The notes under the pieces are model-generated. The model ran no database searches. It saw only the letters and a program-made list of their open reading frames with translations, and was not told the origin of the DNA. From Oligoflexus sp. (GTDB lineage Bacteria > Bdellovibrionota_B > Oligoflexia > Oligoflexales > Oligoflexaceae): a DNA stretch of 64,000 nt. Where the stretch lies: assembly GCF_035712445.1 (NCBI RefSeq), contig NZ_DASTAT010000145.1, positions 1 through 64,000 of the forward strand. Reading direction: 5' to 3'. The translations under genes were made by a program, and so were the position numbers. Positions 25,314-33,899 of the stretch are shown one piece after another (positions within the stretch are counted from its first letter, which is position 1; every line of letters begins with the position of its first letter).

Positions 25314-26228
25314 ATGGTCCAGAAGGACAAATCGAAGAAGACTGGGACGGTCCAGGACCGCTTCGATACCGCACGCGCGCAGATTGATGTCACGCAGTTC
25401 ACCTCCTATCGTGAGTTTCTGAAGAATCTCTACGATCGGATCAAGACCGGGCGCAAATCCTATTCCTACATTCGCTTTGCCACCGACCTTGGACTTTCCG
25501 CCAGCAATGCCCTTTGGCTTGTCCTGACCATGCGGCGCGATCTGAGTGAAGCTTCGGCTCAAAAGATTGCCAGCGCCTTGGAAATGCCCCATGAATCCCG
25601 CAAGTATTTCATGCTGCTCGTTCGCCATAACAATGCGCGTGATCCGGGCCAGCGTGAAGCCTGCATGAAAGAACTCGTCACCCTGAAATCCCAGCACTTT
25701 ATGGAAAGCGGCGCCGATGAGAACACGCTGGAATTTTTCCAGGAGTGGTATCATCCCGTCCTGCGGGAGATGGTGGCATTGGATGATTTCCAAGCCGATC
25801 CCGACTGGATCAATGAGCGGCTGTTCCTGCGCCTTCTGCCGAAGCAGATCGAGCGCAGCCTCGCGCTATTGCAGGAATTGAAACTGATTCGCTTTGATGA
25901 AAACCGCCAGCGTTATGTGTCCACCGGCGAGCAGATCTTCCCGAGCCGGACCGTCGGCCCACTGGCGGCCGTGCGCTTTCATCAAAAAGCCTGTGAAAAT
26001 GCCCGCGAAAGCGTGACGGCGGTTCCCTCGCATCGTCGTGACCTTAACGTCATGACGCTGTCGATTTCCGATGAGGCCGCGCAAAAACTCAAAGCGATTT
26101 TTCATAAGGCTTGTGAAGAGGCCATGGCGATGGAAAGCCAGCCTCAGCCACGCACCGAGGTTTATCAAATCAACGTGCAGCTCTTTGCCCTGACCCGCAA
26201 AGCGCCCGGCACGAAAAATGATACATGA
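25314..26228 (+). CDS. TIGR02147/DUF4423-family regulator
   Basis: 304 residues with GAGG ahead of the ATG. The N-terminal part (about 22-90) YREFLKNLYDRIKTG followed by FATDLGLSASNALWLVL and LSEASAQKIASALEM looks like a winged or XRE-like helix-turn-helix. The rest matches the TIGR02147 pattern (FFQEWYHPVLREMVALDDF, and VTAVPSHRRDLNVMTLSIS), a family mostly seen in Fibrobacteres and Bdellovibrionota and usually multicopy. It is probably a DNA-binding regulator of its neighbours. The lipoprotein gene overlaps or closely follows it, supporting an operon. Confidence 0.85.
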   Translation: MVQKDKSKKTGTVQDRFDTARAQIDVTQFTSYREFLKNLYDRIKTGRKSYSYIRFATDLGLSASNALWLVLTMRRDLSEASAQKIASALEMPHESRKYFMLLVRHNNARDPGQREACMKELVTLKSQHFMESGADENTLEFFQEWYHPVLREMVALDDFQADPDWINERLFLRLLPKQIERSLALLQELKLIRFDENRQRYVSTGEQIFPSRTVGPLAAVRFHQKACENARESVTAVPSHRRDLNVMTLSISDEAAQKLKAIFHKACEEAMAMESQPQPRTEVYQINVQLFALTRKAPGTKNDT

Positions 26229-26241
26229 GGGACTGCACGCT

Positions 26242-27114
26242 ATGCCTAGGCTAAAAACATTCAGAATGTCCTGGTTGCGACCAGCCCTGTCGGGTGTGGT
26301 CGCCTCCTGCATTGTGCTCGGCAGTCCATCCTGCGGCTCATGGAGTGGCAATCCACCCAGCAGCAAGGTCCAGACGGGAACAATCGCGCCACCCGAAAAG
26401 CAGGGTACGGTTGAAATCGTCCTGCAGGGCAGCGGCGCGAGCCTAAGGCTCTTGGATAAATCCCTGGCCGTCACGGATAAAAACGGCAAGCCTGCTGGTC
26501 AGGTCACGCTCAGCTCGGCCCGGATCGTGCTGAGTGATATCGTCGTCCGAAGTGATCGCAGTGATGCGACGGCAAGGCCAAGCCTCGCCGGGCCCTTTGT
26601 CCTGGATCTGATGAACAATAGCATGTCGCCCCAGCCTGATAAGCTGACTCTTCCCGAGGGGACTTATAAGGATATCGCCCTGAACCTTTACCAAAAGGCG
26701 GGCGGCAGTGTGCAGCTGATCGGTACCTATGTGAACGCCACGCAGAAGACGTCCACCTTGAAGATAACTCTGGATGCGGCGGACCAGCTCTCGCTTATGA
26801 ATGACAGCAGCCTGATCCAGGTGAGTTCGGGAACGAATCAGCAGATTGCGGTGACGTTCAAACTCGATCAATGGTTTAATTTTACCGGCAAGGATGCGGA
26901 TCTTTCCAATGCCACGGGCCAGGATATAATCATAGAAGGCGGCATGACCGGCGAAACCCGGAAGCTGCGTGATGCATTCCTGGGCAATGTGAAGGCGGCC
27001 GCCAGCTTTGATAAATTCACGGCGGCACCTGCGGCGGGCAAGGAAGAGAAGAAGAAGACTGGCGACAGCCACGAGGAAGGTGATGGCGACAGCGACGGCA
27101 ACGGAGGCCGTTGA
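26242..27114 (+). CDS. DUF4382-like lipoprotein
   Basis: 290 residues from the ATG at 26242. A signal peptide leads to a Cys in GSPSCGSWSGNPP, so a probable though imperfect lipobox. The body (about 60-220) has VEIVLQGSGASLRLLDKSLA and a block of the kind LSSARIVLSDIVV, with LTLPEGTYKDIALNLY; this is DUF4382-like, an Ig/beta-sandwich fold found in surface lipoproteins. The tail (KEEKKKTGDSHEEGDGDSDG) is very charged. It follows the TIGR02147 gene by 13 bases and is probably controlled by it. Function unknown. Confidence 0.7.
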   Translation: MPRLKTFRMSWLRPALSGVVASCIVLGSPSCGSWSGNPPSSKVQTGTIAPPEKQGTVEIVLQGSGASLRLLDKSLAVTDKNGKPAGQVTLSSARIVLSDIVVRSDRSDATARPSLAGPFVLDLMNNSMSPQPDKLTLPEGTYKDIALNLYQKAGGSVQLIGTYVNATQKTSTLKITLDAADQLSLMNDSSLIQVSSGTNQQIAVTFKLDQWFNFTGKDADLSNATGQDIIIEGGMTGETRKLRDAFLGNVKAAASFDKFTAAPAAGKEEKKKTGDSHEEGDGDSDGNGGR

Positions 27115-27128
27115 TTCCGAGGACAGGC

Positions 27129-28034
27129 ATGACCACTGGATTGAATGACTTTTTAAAACATATCAAGAGCAATCCGCAGAACGATGTTCTCGTGGATCGC
27201 TTTGCTTCGCTGGTTATGGAACTCGATGCCAAGGCGCGGCAGCCTTATTTTGAAAAGCTCTTTGAAACTTTGGAAGACCCGAATCCCCACGGAGCTTTGC
27301 GCGCTGCTTACTTCAACCTTCAAACGGCCCGGGCTCATGGGTCCGGTACGGCTCTTGAAATTGATGCGCTGCAGTGGATCGAACGCGCGTTCATCAAACT
27401 CGGGAAAAGCGAGAACGCCGCCCTGGTCCGCGAGGAGCTTGGTCGTTTGAAGAAAGCGCCGGCACCGCCCGTTACCGATCGGCGCCGGAAAAAGCCGGTA
27501 TCGGAGGCGAAACCGAAGGCGTCAGAGCCGAAGGAGCCAAACCCGAAAGCTCCGCTACCCAATGCTGCGGAGCAGCGGTTCACGACCCAGCGGATGGATT
27601 TCATCGCGAACCTTTATGAAAGTTTTGCGAAGCAGCTGCTGGAAGCCTTGAATAAAGAGCTGGCGACTTTCAAGGGCACGCCCCATTCCGAAGCTGCGGC
27701 GGCGCATATTATCAGGGCCTTTCGCCAGGTCTATGCCGAGATGCGGTCGACCCTTAGAAACGCGGTGGCAGTCTTTGGGCATAATCCCCTGCTGGTGGAT
27801 GATAAGGATCTCTTCCGGGACGAATTGATCCAGGTCTTCTTAAGGTCAACTCTGCTGGCCCGCACCAAAGATCGCATGGCGGCGCAGCGGGCGCGACTGA
27901 TCGCTTCGCTTCTGACGGCATGGTTCGACCAGCAGCAGAACATGCCGGAGGGCATCCTGCCGCCTGATCAGGAACGGGTTCAGAATAAGCTGCTGGAGAT
28001 TGCTGTGAGCGCTGTGCTCCGTTTTGAGGACTGA
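27129..28034 (+). CDS. Hypothetical soluble helical protein
   Basis: 301 residues from the ATG at 27129 (GAGGAC upstream); an earlier TTG overlaps the previous gene. Residues 1-100 are helical (LNDFLKHIKSNPQNDVLVDR), 105-150 is a Lys/Pro/Ala-rich linker, and 155-300 is helical (FTTQRMDFIANLYESFAKQL, then FRQVYAEMRSTLRNAVAVF). No signal peptide. I recognise no family. The 14-base spacing to the lipoprotein gene suggests one operon. It could be a cytoplasmic partner of the regulator; this is guesswork. Confidence 0.6.
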   Translation: MTTGLNDFLKHIKSNPQNDVLVDRFASLVMELDAKARQPYFEKLFETLEDPNPHGALRAAYFNLQTARAHGSGTALEIDALQWIERAFIKLGKSENAALVREELGRLKKAPAPPVTDRRRKKPVSEAKPKASEPKEPNPKAPLPNAAEQRFTTQRMDFIANLYESFAKQLLEALNKELATFKGTPHSEAAAAHIIRAFRQVYAEMRSTLRNAVAVFGHNPLLVDDKDLFRDELIQVFLRSTLLARTKDRMAAQRARLIASLLTAWFDQQQNMPEGILPPDQERVQNKLLEIAVSAVLRFED

Positions 28035-28153
28035 TGTTGCCCAGGGCTGTGAGCCCTGAGGACTGAATTTCACCCCGGGCCGCTTGCTTTTTACGGAAAC
28101 CCCGTATACCCTGGGACTGTTCACTTATAACCCCCTTATGAAGGAGAGAAATT

Positions 28154-28192
28154 ATGGATGTCATCACTTTCAAAAAGGGAAAGCTCTGCTAA
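28154..28192 (+). CDS. Twelve-codon ORF, possible leader peptide
   Basis: ATG 28154 to TAA 28190-28192 encodes MDVITFKKGKLC. It has AAGGAGAG six bases upstream, better than the site of the GTPase gene that follows. An inverted repeat (cggtat-cc-ataccg, 28195-28208) starts right after the stop. The arrangement, a short frame with a strong ribosome site then a hairpin, resembles a translational leader. A trailing Cys and Lys-rich composition are notable. It could also be a chance ORF. Confidence 0.3.
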   Translation: MDVITFKKGKLC

Positions 28193-28290
28193 GTCGGTAT
28201 CCATACCGGACCTCCTGACCCTTGCGTCTTTCCCTTCCAAAAAAACCTCGTGGAATTTTTGCGTCTCATCCTTTGGGAAAGGCTACTGCA

Positions 28291-29367
28291 TTGACATTTT
28301 TAAAATTTCCAGGCTTTGATGCCTCTTTCTATGCGTCCGTACTATCAAACATGACCAGCGATCGTCAGCTGGCGCGCGTCATCGAACAGCAAAAAGGCCT
28401 TTATAAGGTCGCCGGCGAGTCCCAGGACTGGTGGGCGGAACCGAGCGGCCGTCTTCTGTTCGAAGCCCGCGGAGCCGAGGACCTGCCTGTGGTCGGGGAC
28501 TGGGTTCAGGTGAGCCTCGGTGGCCCCAGCGATCGCCTGCAGATCCTGGCCGTTTTACCCCGCAAAACCCTGATTGCGCGCCGGGCGATCGGCGAAGGTC
28601 ACGAGGCCCAGCTGCTGGCGGCCAACGTCGATCACATCTTCGTCGTGAGTTCCTTGAATTATGATCTGAATCCGAAAAGACTGGACCGCTACCGTGCTCT
28701 GGTTCGGCAATCAGGAGCCGCCGGCACGCTGCTTCTCACCAAAGCCGACCTGATCGACGACGCGGCGATTCCCGCGTTGGTGGCCGAGGTCGAACACAGT
28801 TTTCCGGTGCTGATCGTCAGCGGCATCTCAGGCGTCGGCCTTGATGCTCTGCGCGAAAAATTAACGCCGGGTTCCACGGCTGTCTTCATCGGTTCATCCG
28901 GTGTGGGGAAATCCACTCTTCTGAATGCCCTCCTCGGTGAAGAAAGACAGGACACCGGCGGCATTCGCGAAAGCGACAGCCGCGGTCGTCACACCACCAG
29001 CAGCCGCAGTTTGATTCCCCTGCCGTCCGGTGCTTTTTTAATTGATACGCCGGGCATTCGTGAACTCGGTCTTTGGAATCTGGACGAAGAAACCCTGCAG
29101 GAGAGTTTTCAGGAACTCGGTGGCTTTGAAGGCCGTTGCCGTTATCGCGACTGCCAGCACGAAAGCGAGCCCGGCTGCGCGGTGCAGGAAGCCGTGCAAA
29201 AAGGCGAGCTGGCCCCGGAACGTCTGAACAGCTTTCGCAAACTGCAAAAGGAGCAGGCTTTTTACGAAAGACGCCAGGACAAGCGTAAAATGATCGAAGA
29301 AAAAAATCGTTGGAAAGCGATTCATAAAGCGGCACGTCGCGAACGCAAAAATCGCGGTGACGACTAG
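28291..29367 (+). CDS. rsgA: Ribosome small-subunit-dependent GTPase A
   Basis: 358 residues from TTG 28291, which has GGGAAAGG upstream and yields LTFLKFPGFDASF, matching the normal length; a TTG at 28222 would add 23 residues. An OB-fold (about 45-95) comes first. A circularly permuted GTPase follows: LTKADL (G4) precedes GSSGVGKSTLLNAL (G1) and DTPGIREL (G3). A zinc-knuckle C-terminus has CRYRDCQHESEPGC. It helps mature the 30S subunit. A hairpin (29380-29404) follows the stop. Confidence 0.92.
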   Translation: MTFLKFPGFDASFYASVLSNMTSDRQLARVIEQQKGLYKVAGESQDWWAEPSGRLLFEARGAEDLPVVGDWVQVSLGGPSDRLQILAVLPRKTLIARRAIGEGHEAQLLAANVDHIFVVSSLNYDLNPKRLDRYRALVRQSGAAGTLLLTKADLIDDAAIPALVAEVEHSFPVLIVSGISGVGLDALREKLTPGSTAVFIGSSGVGKSTLLNALLGEERQDTGGIRESDSRGRHTTSSRSLIPLPSGAFLIDTPGIRELGLWNLDEETLQESFQELGGFEGRCRYRDCQHESEPGCAVQEAVQKGELAPERLNSFRKLQKEQAFYERRQDKRKMIEEKNRWKAIHKAARRERKNRGDD

Positions 29368-29379
29368 CCTCGCCACAGC

Positions 29380-29404
29380 GGCCGGTTGCTTTCAAAGACC
29401 GGCC
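29380..29404 (+). terminator. Hairpin after rsgA
   Basis: The stem ggccggt/accggcc with an eleven-base loop starts 12 bases after the rsgA stop. C-rich, not T-rich, sequence follows, so it is a weak terminator. Confidence 0.45.
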
Positions 29405-29504
29405 CTGCCTCCCCTTCCCGCCCTTGCATATTTTTGGTGATTTCTTTTCGCCAGGATCCATTCCACATTTCTCTTTTACTCCCGGCCTTGTAAAGGAACA
29501 CACC

Positions 29505-29966
29505 ATGAAGTTGAAGCTTTCAGTCAATGGCAGTGATAAGGAGACGGATCTTGATCCGGACATGCCCCTGCTCTGGGTTTTACGCGATGTTATGGGCCTG
29601 ACCGGCACAAAGTTCGGATGCGGCAAGGCCCTTTGCGGAGCCTGCACCGTGCATCTGGATGGTGCTGCCGTGCGTTCCTGCGTCACACCCATTCGCGCCG
29701 CAGACGGACGCAAGATTACGACCATCGAGGGTCTTTCCGCCGATGGCACGCATCCTCTTCAGAAGGCCTGGGTGACCTTCGGCGTTCCCCAGTGCGGCTT
29801 CTGTCAGACGGGCCAGATCATGACGGCGGCGGCTCTTTTAAAGGAGAAGGGCAAACCCACGGACAAGGAGATTGCCGAGGCCATGTCGGGAAATCTTTGC
29901 CGCTGTGGAACCTATACGCGCATCCGGGATGCAATCAAAAAAGTGGCTCAGGAATCCAAAGCCTAA
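29505..29966 (+). CDS. iorA: (2Fe-2S) subunit of a molybdenum hydroxylase (IorA type)
   Basis: 153 residues from ATG 29505 (AAAGGAA upstream). The N-terminal plant-type 2Fe-2S cluster motif GCGKALCGACTVHLDG and the C-terminal helical cluster CGFCQTGQIM with CRCGTYTRI are both complete, as in small subunits of the xanthine dehydrogenase family. It passes electrons from the large subunit's molybdenum centre. The next gene starts 12 bases later. A FAD subunit is absent nearby, as in isoquinoline 1-oxidoreductase, in which a cytochrome or external acceptor takes the electrons. Confidence 0.9.
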   Translation: MKLKLSVNGSDKETDLDPDMPLLWVLRDVMGLTGTKFGCGKALCGACTVHLDGAAVRSCVTPIRAADGRKITTIEGLSADGTHPLQKAWVTFGVPQCGFCQTGQIMTAAALLKEKGKPTDKEIAEAMSGNLCRCGTYTRIRDAIKKVAQESKA

Positions 29967-29978
29967 TGGGGATGAGTG

Positions 29979-32285
29979 ATGCAAAAAATTTTAAGCAATC
30001 GGCGGGTGTTTTTGGAAGGCCTGGGCCTCTCCGCTGCGGGTCTTTACTTTGGTGTTTACGCCTATGCGGATCAACCCACCAATGAGCCCGCAGGTGATAC
30101 CGATCCCAAACCGAAGACGAGTTCGCCCGCTGTGGAACAAAGCAGCGTCGGACTCAATCCGAATGTTTTCGTCCATATCGCGCCGGATGGTTGGGTGACC
30201 ATAGTCTGTCACCGTTCTGAAATGGGTCAGGGTATTCGAAGTTCCCTGCCGGTGCTCCTGGCCGATGAATTGGGCGCGAGCATGCAGCGCGTGAAGATAG
30301 TTCAGGCGGATGGTGACAAGGCCTATGGGGATCAGAACACCGATGGCTCGAACAGCGTGCGCGGCATTTATGAAGATATGCGCATGGCCGCCGCCACGGC
30401 CCGTACGATGCTGCTCGCAGCGGCGGCCGCGCGTTGGAAAGTTCCTGTCGATCAATGCACGGCCATGGATCATCAGGTGATTCACAAAGGCGGAAAAAAA
30501 ACTTTGGGCTTCGGTGATCTTGCGGTCGAAGCGGGCCGCATGAAGGTTCCGCAGCCGGCCGAGGTCAAGCTGCGGCCTTTTCAAGAACTCAAAAACGTGG
30601 GCAAGGATCTGCCGCTGCTCGATGGTCCGGCCTATGTCACAGGCAAGGCGGTTTTCGGTGCGGATCTGCGTGTGCCCAATATGCTGATCGCTGTGATTGC
30701 AAGGCCGCCAGTGGTTGGAGCCAAAGCCACCCAATTCGATGCCAAGACCGCCAAGGCCATCCCCGGCGTTAAGCAGGTGATCGAGCTGCCGGCACCGACC
30801 CCGCCTTATATGTTTAAACCCTGGGGTGGTGTGGCTGTGCTCGCCGAGAATACCTGGGCGGCGATGAAGGGTCGCGATGCGCTGGCGATCAGCTGGGAGA
30901 TGGGACCGAACGGGTCTTATAATACAGCGGAGTATCGCAAGACGCTGGAGGCTTCGGCGAAAAAAGGCGGCACGCCCCTGCGCAAGATCGGGAATGTCGA
31001 GGCCGCTTTAAAAGAAGCGGCGCGCACGGTGGAAGCTGAATACTATGTGCCGCATCTTCCGCATGTGTCGATGGAGGTTCCGGCCGCGCTCGCTCATTTT
31101 CGCAAGGACAAGGGCGGATTCTGCGAAGTCTGGGCCCCGACGCAGAACCCGCAGGCCGCTCGCACGGAAGTGGCCCGGGTTTTGGGCTTGAATGAAGCGC
31201 AGGTGGCTGTGCACGTGACGCTGCTCGGTGGTGGGTTTGGTCGTAAATCCAAGGCCGATTTCGTATCCGAGGCCGCGTTTCTTTCCCGTGAGTCCGGTGT
31301 TCCGGTCCGCGTGCAATTCACCCGCGAAGACGACATTCACAACGATTATCTGAATACGGTGAGCGCCCAGTATCTGACGGCGGGTTTGGATAAAGATGGC
31401 AAGGTGATGGCCTGGCGGCATCGCACTGCTTTTCCGCCGATCGGATCGCTTTTCAATCCGAATACGAAGAGGCCCGGAGCTGGTGATCTGCAGCAGGGTG
31501 TGCTGGATGTGCCGCTGGCGATTCCGCATATCACAGCCGAGGCCTGCGAGGCGGAAGCGCATGTGCGCACAGGCTGGCTCCGTTCGGTTTATAATATTTT
31601 CCATGCGTTTGCGATCAATTCGTTCCTTGATGAAATCGCGCATGCGCGGCAGAAGGATCCGCGCGACAATCTCCTCGAAATCTTTGGTCCGCCCCGAACT
31701 CTGCCTCTGAAAGAATTAGGGGTTGAACAACTGCAAAACTATGGGGCATCTTTGGAGAAGCATCCTGTCGATGCGGGGCGCCTGCGTGATGTCGTGGAGA
31801 GGGTCACCAAAAATGCCAACTGGGCCAATCGTAAGAAACTCAAGAATCGCGCCCTGGGATTGGCCGCCCATCGCAGTTTTCTGAGCTATGTCGCAATTGT
31901 TGCATCGGTGACGAAAAACGCCAGTGGCAACCTTTGGGTGGACGAGGCGTGGATGGTGGTCGATGCGGGAACGGTGATCAATACGGATCGCGTGCGGGCT
32001 CAGATGGAAGGGTCTTTGATCAATGGCATGAGCCAGGTTCTGTTCGGAGGGGTGACGCACAAAAACGGCGCCGTGGAGCAGAATAATTTCGATGGTGTGC
32101 GCATAGTGCGTATGGGCGAAGAGCCGACCAGGATCCATGTCGAGATTGTAGCTTCCCAGCATGCGCCTGGCGGGATTGGTGAGCCTGGAGTGCCGCCTGT
32201 CGCCCCGGCCATTACCAACGCGATCTTCGCGCTGACGGGCAAGCGGATTCGCGAGTTCGGCGTTGTGAATCAGCAGTGGACTTGA
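29979..32285 (+). CDS. iorB: Molybdopterin-binding large subunit of a molybdenum hydroxylase (IorB type)
   Basis: 768 residues from ATG 29979 (a GTG lies one codon up). The N-terminus NRRVFLEGLGLSAAG resembles a twin-arginine signal, so the enzyme is probably exported. Molybdopterin contacts are visible: GWVTIVCHRSEMGQG, GGGFGRKSKADFVSEA, and APGGIGEPGVPP, whose Glu is the catalytic base. It hydroxylates N-heterocycles or aldehydes using water oxygen, taking molybdenum from the cofactor that the modABC genes could feed. Length and layout fit the IorB group. The substrate is unknown. Confidence 0.9.
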   Translation: MQKILSNRRVFLEGLGLSAAGLYFGVYAYADQPTNEPAGDTDPKPKTSSPAVEQSSVGLNPNVFVHIAPDGWVTIVCHRSEMGQGIRSSLPVLLADELGASMQRVKIVQADGDKAYGDQNTDGSNSVRGIYEDMRMAAATARTMLLAAAAARWKVPVDQCTAMDHQVIHKGGKKTLGFGDLAVEAGRMKVPQPAEVKLRPFQELKNVGKDLPLLDGPAYVTGKAVFGADLRVPNMLIAVIARPPVVGAKATQFDAKTAKAIPGVKQVIELPAPTPPYMFKPWGGVAVLAENTWAAMKGRDALAISWEMGPNGSYNTAEYRKTLEASAKKGGTPLRKIGNVEAALKEAARTVEAEYYVPHLPHVSMEVPAALAHFRKDKGGFCEVWAPTQNPQAARTEVARVLGLNEAQVAVHVTLLGGGFGRKSKADFVSEAAFLSRESGVPVRVQFTREDDIHNDYLNTVSAQYLTAGLDKDGKVMAWRHRTAFPPIGSLFNPNTKRPGAGDLQQGVLDVPLAIPHITAEACEAEAHVRTGWLRSVYNIFHAFAINSFLDEIAHARQKDPRDNLLEIFGPPRTLPLKELGVEQLQNYGASLEKHPVDAGRLRDVVERVTKNANWANRKKLKNRALGLAAHRSFLSYVAIVASVTKNASGNLWVDEAWMVVDAGTVINTDRVRAQMEGSLINGMSQVLFGGVTHKNGAVEQNNFDGVRIVRMGEEPTRIHVEIVASQHAPGGIGEPGVPPVAPAITNAIFALTGKRIREFGVVNQQWT

Positions 32286-32321
32286 CGCAGAAAACGCCTA
32301 ACACAAGAAAACGGAGTTTTT

Positions 32322-32660
32322 ATGAACGAGGACCAGGAAACGGAGAAACTCTCAAGAAAAGAATACGCCAAGAAACTCCGTCGTGAAGCTTATCAAAGAG
32401 CGAAGGAATACAAAAAAAATGATCCGCGGGAGATCGCCCGCAAGGAAAAGGCCAAGGAGCAAAGGCGCGAGGCCTATCAGAAGGCCAAGGAACGAAACAA
32501 GGCCGCAAAGAAGGAGAAGGATAAGAAAACCAAGCTGGATCTGAAGGAGCAGCTGGTGGTGGCCTCGGAGTTGGACGAAAGACCTCTGGCTCCGGTTATT
32601 TCGCTGGATAGCGTCCGGCAAAAGGCAGCGGGGAGGAAGACGAGGCCGCGGGATCTTTGA
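32322..32660 (+). CDS. Small Lys/Glu-rich coiled-coil-like protein
   Basis: 112 residues; ACGGAG lies ahead of the ATG. The first 75 residues are almost all Lys, Glu, Arg and Ala in a long helix (RKEYAKKLRREAYQRAKEYK, repeated with REAYQKAKERNK), the rest short and less charged. A near-repeat of about 35 residues is seen (REAYQRAKEY and REAYQKAKER). No signal peptide and no family recognised. It may bind nucleic acid or act as a coiled-coil adaptor. It lies 36 bases after iorB. Confidence 0.6.
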   Translation: MNEDQETEKLSRKEYAKKLRREAYQRAKEYKKNDPREIARKEKAKEQRREAYQKAKERNKAAKKEKDKKTKLDLKEQLVVASELDERPLAPVISLDSVRQKAAGRKTRPRDL

Positions 32661-32720
32661 GATGACGGCCTTCGGATCGGCCGGGCCGCTGATCCCGCAG
32701 GCTGCCGCCGATCAAATCCC

Positions 32721-33734
32721 TTAACGGAACTTGACAGCGAATGTGCCCTCTGTCGTGCGATCGCTCATGCTCACCCAAACTTTGATATCCAGTCGATCGA
32801 CAAGGCTGATCACTTCTCTGACTTCGGCACTGTTCAAAGGAAACGCGAACGCATAGCCCTGGCTGCAGGCCAGGGCCCCATCGGCAAAGGGCCCGGCGTT
32901 GGCGCTGGCCGTCCATTTCGGAGCTGCGGCACCGGCGCTGATATTCCGGCAAAGAAAGCGATAGCTCGCGGTACAGCCGATATCATTCATCCGGCCCAAA
33001 GGACCTGAGGTCAAACCGGAAAAATTCTGATGACTGATTTTTCCATTGGCCGGAACGAACTCGATGCAATCTTCCTCTTCATTCAAACTGTTCGGCTCAC
33101 CGCCGAGCCAGTACGCGATATTTTGCACGAGGCTGAACGTGGAGCTGACAGTGGTGTTCAAAGTCACCGACAAAAGTCCGGGCACATTCAACACCACCTG
33201 AACCTGGCTGAGGCCCATGGTCGCAACGTTCTCCTGAACCGTCCATTTCAAAGCCAGAAGATCCTGGGTCACAAGCGTTAGAGGACTGCGATTCCCCTGC
33301 GCGTCCACCTTATAAAAAGCGGCGCTGGCGATCGGAACCGAGACTTCCTTCAGCGGTGCGATTTCACAGTCCATGCGATAATTCTCGCTGCCCTGCATCT
33401 GACCGTTCTGATAACGGCAGGTCAGGTACGCGCCACCAATCGGCACGGGCTCTGCGGCTGTTTTATTGTTGTTTTCACCTTCATCGAAATCAGGTTCCAT
33501 CTCAGGAACAGGAGCGGGTGCAGCAGCTTCAGGGGCTCGGGGTTGTTCTTCAGAGACGGGAGCCAGGGGTTCCGGATTCGGGATCTCGGCGCTGGGACCA
33601 GGTTCAGCTGTCTGGATATCGGCCGTTCGATAGGCTTCGCCTGAAACCGTTCGTCCCTTGTCAACCTTATGCCCAGGACTGCATGAACTGATCAGAGCCA
33701 GGGTCATCGCAAAAGACATGATTCGCATAAGCAT
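32721..33734 (-). CDS. Lipoprotein with a C-type-lectin-like domain
   Basis: About 337 residues starting at 33734 (a second ATG two codons on). The lipobox ALISSC gives a lipid-anchored protein. Residues 30-95 are a Pro/Glu/Ala-rich linker. Then a beta domain (about 100-205), and YWLGGEPNSLNEEEDCIEFV with CTASYRFLCRN, which match C-type lectin-fold elements (the WxxGEPN..E.CvEf and the final Cys). It would present a binding domain on the cell surface. A degenerate copy of part of it lies just upstream at 33900-34140. Confidence 0.7.
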   Translation of the reverse strand: MLMRIMSFAMTLALISSCSPGHKVDKGRTVSGEAYRTADIQTAEPGPSAEIPNPEPLAPVSEEQPRAPEAAAPAPVPEMEPDFDEGENNNKTAAEPVPIGGAYLTCRYQNGQMQGSENYRMDCEIAPLKEVSVPIASAAFYKVDAQGNRSPLTLVTQDLLALKWTVQENVATMGLSQVQVVLNVPGLLSVTLNTTVSSTFSLVQNIAYWLGGEPNSLNEEEDCIEFVPANGKISHQNFSGLTSGPLGRMNDIGCTASYRFLCRNISAGAAAPKWTASANAGPFADGALACSQGYAFAFPLNSAEVREVISLVDRLDIKVWVSMSDRTTEGTFAVKFR

Positions 33735-33899
33735 GCGACCCTCTCCTCAATGTGTGCCACTGAATATCTTATCGGCGCATGCGGACGCGAACCCCAGAAA
33801 CTTCCTTTTTTACCAGAATACCGGGAACTTGCAGACTCAGTAATTTTGTGGAATTTTATCTGCGAAAAAAGGTTTTCCCAGGGGAGTCGAACCGTGTAT

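Noticed and set aside
28154..28290. Stop-codon read-through from the twelve-codon ORF into a longer frame
   Set aside because: TAA is rarely recoded and the downstream translation looks like no known protein.
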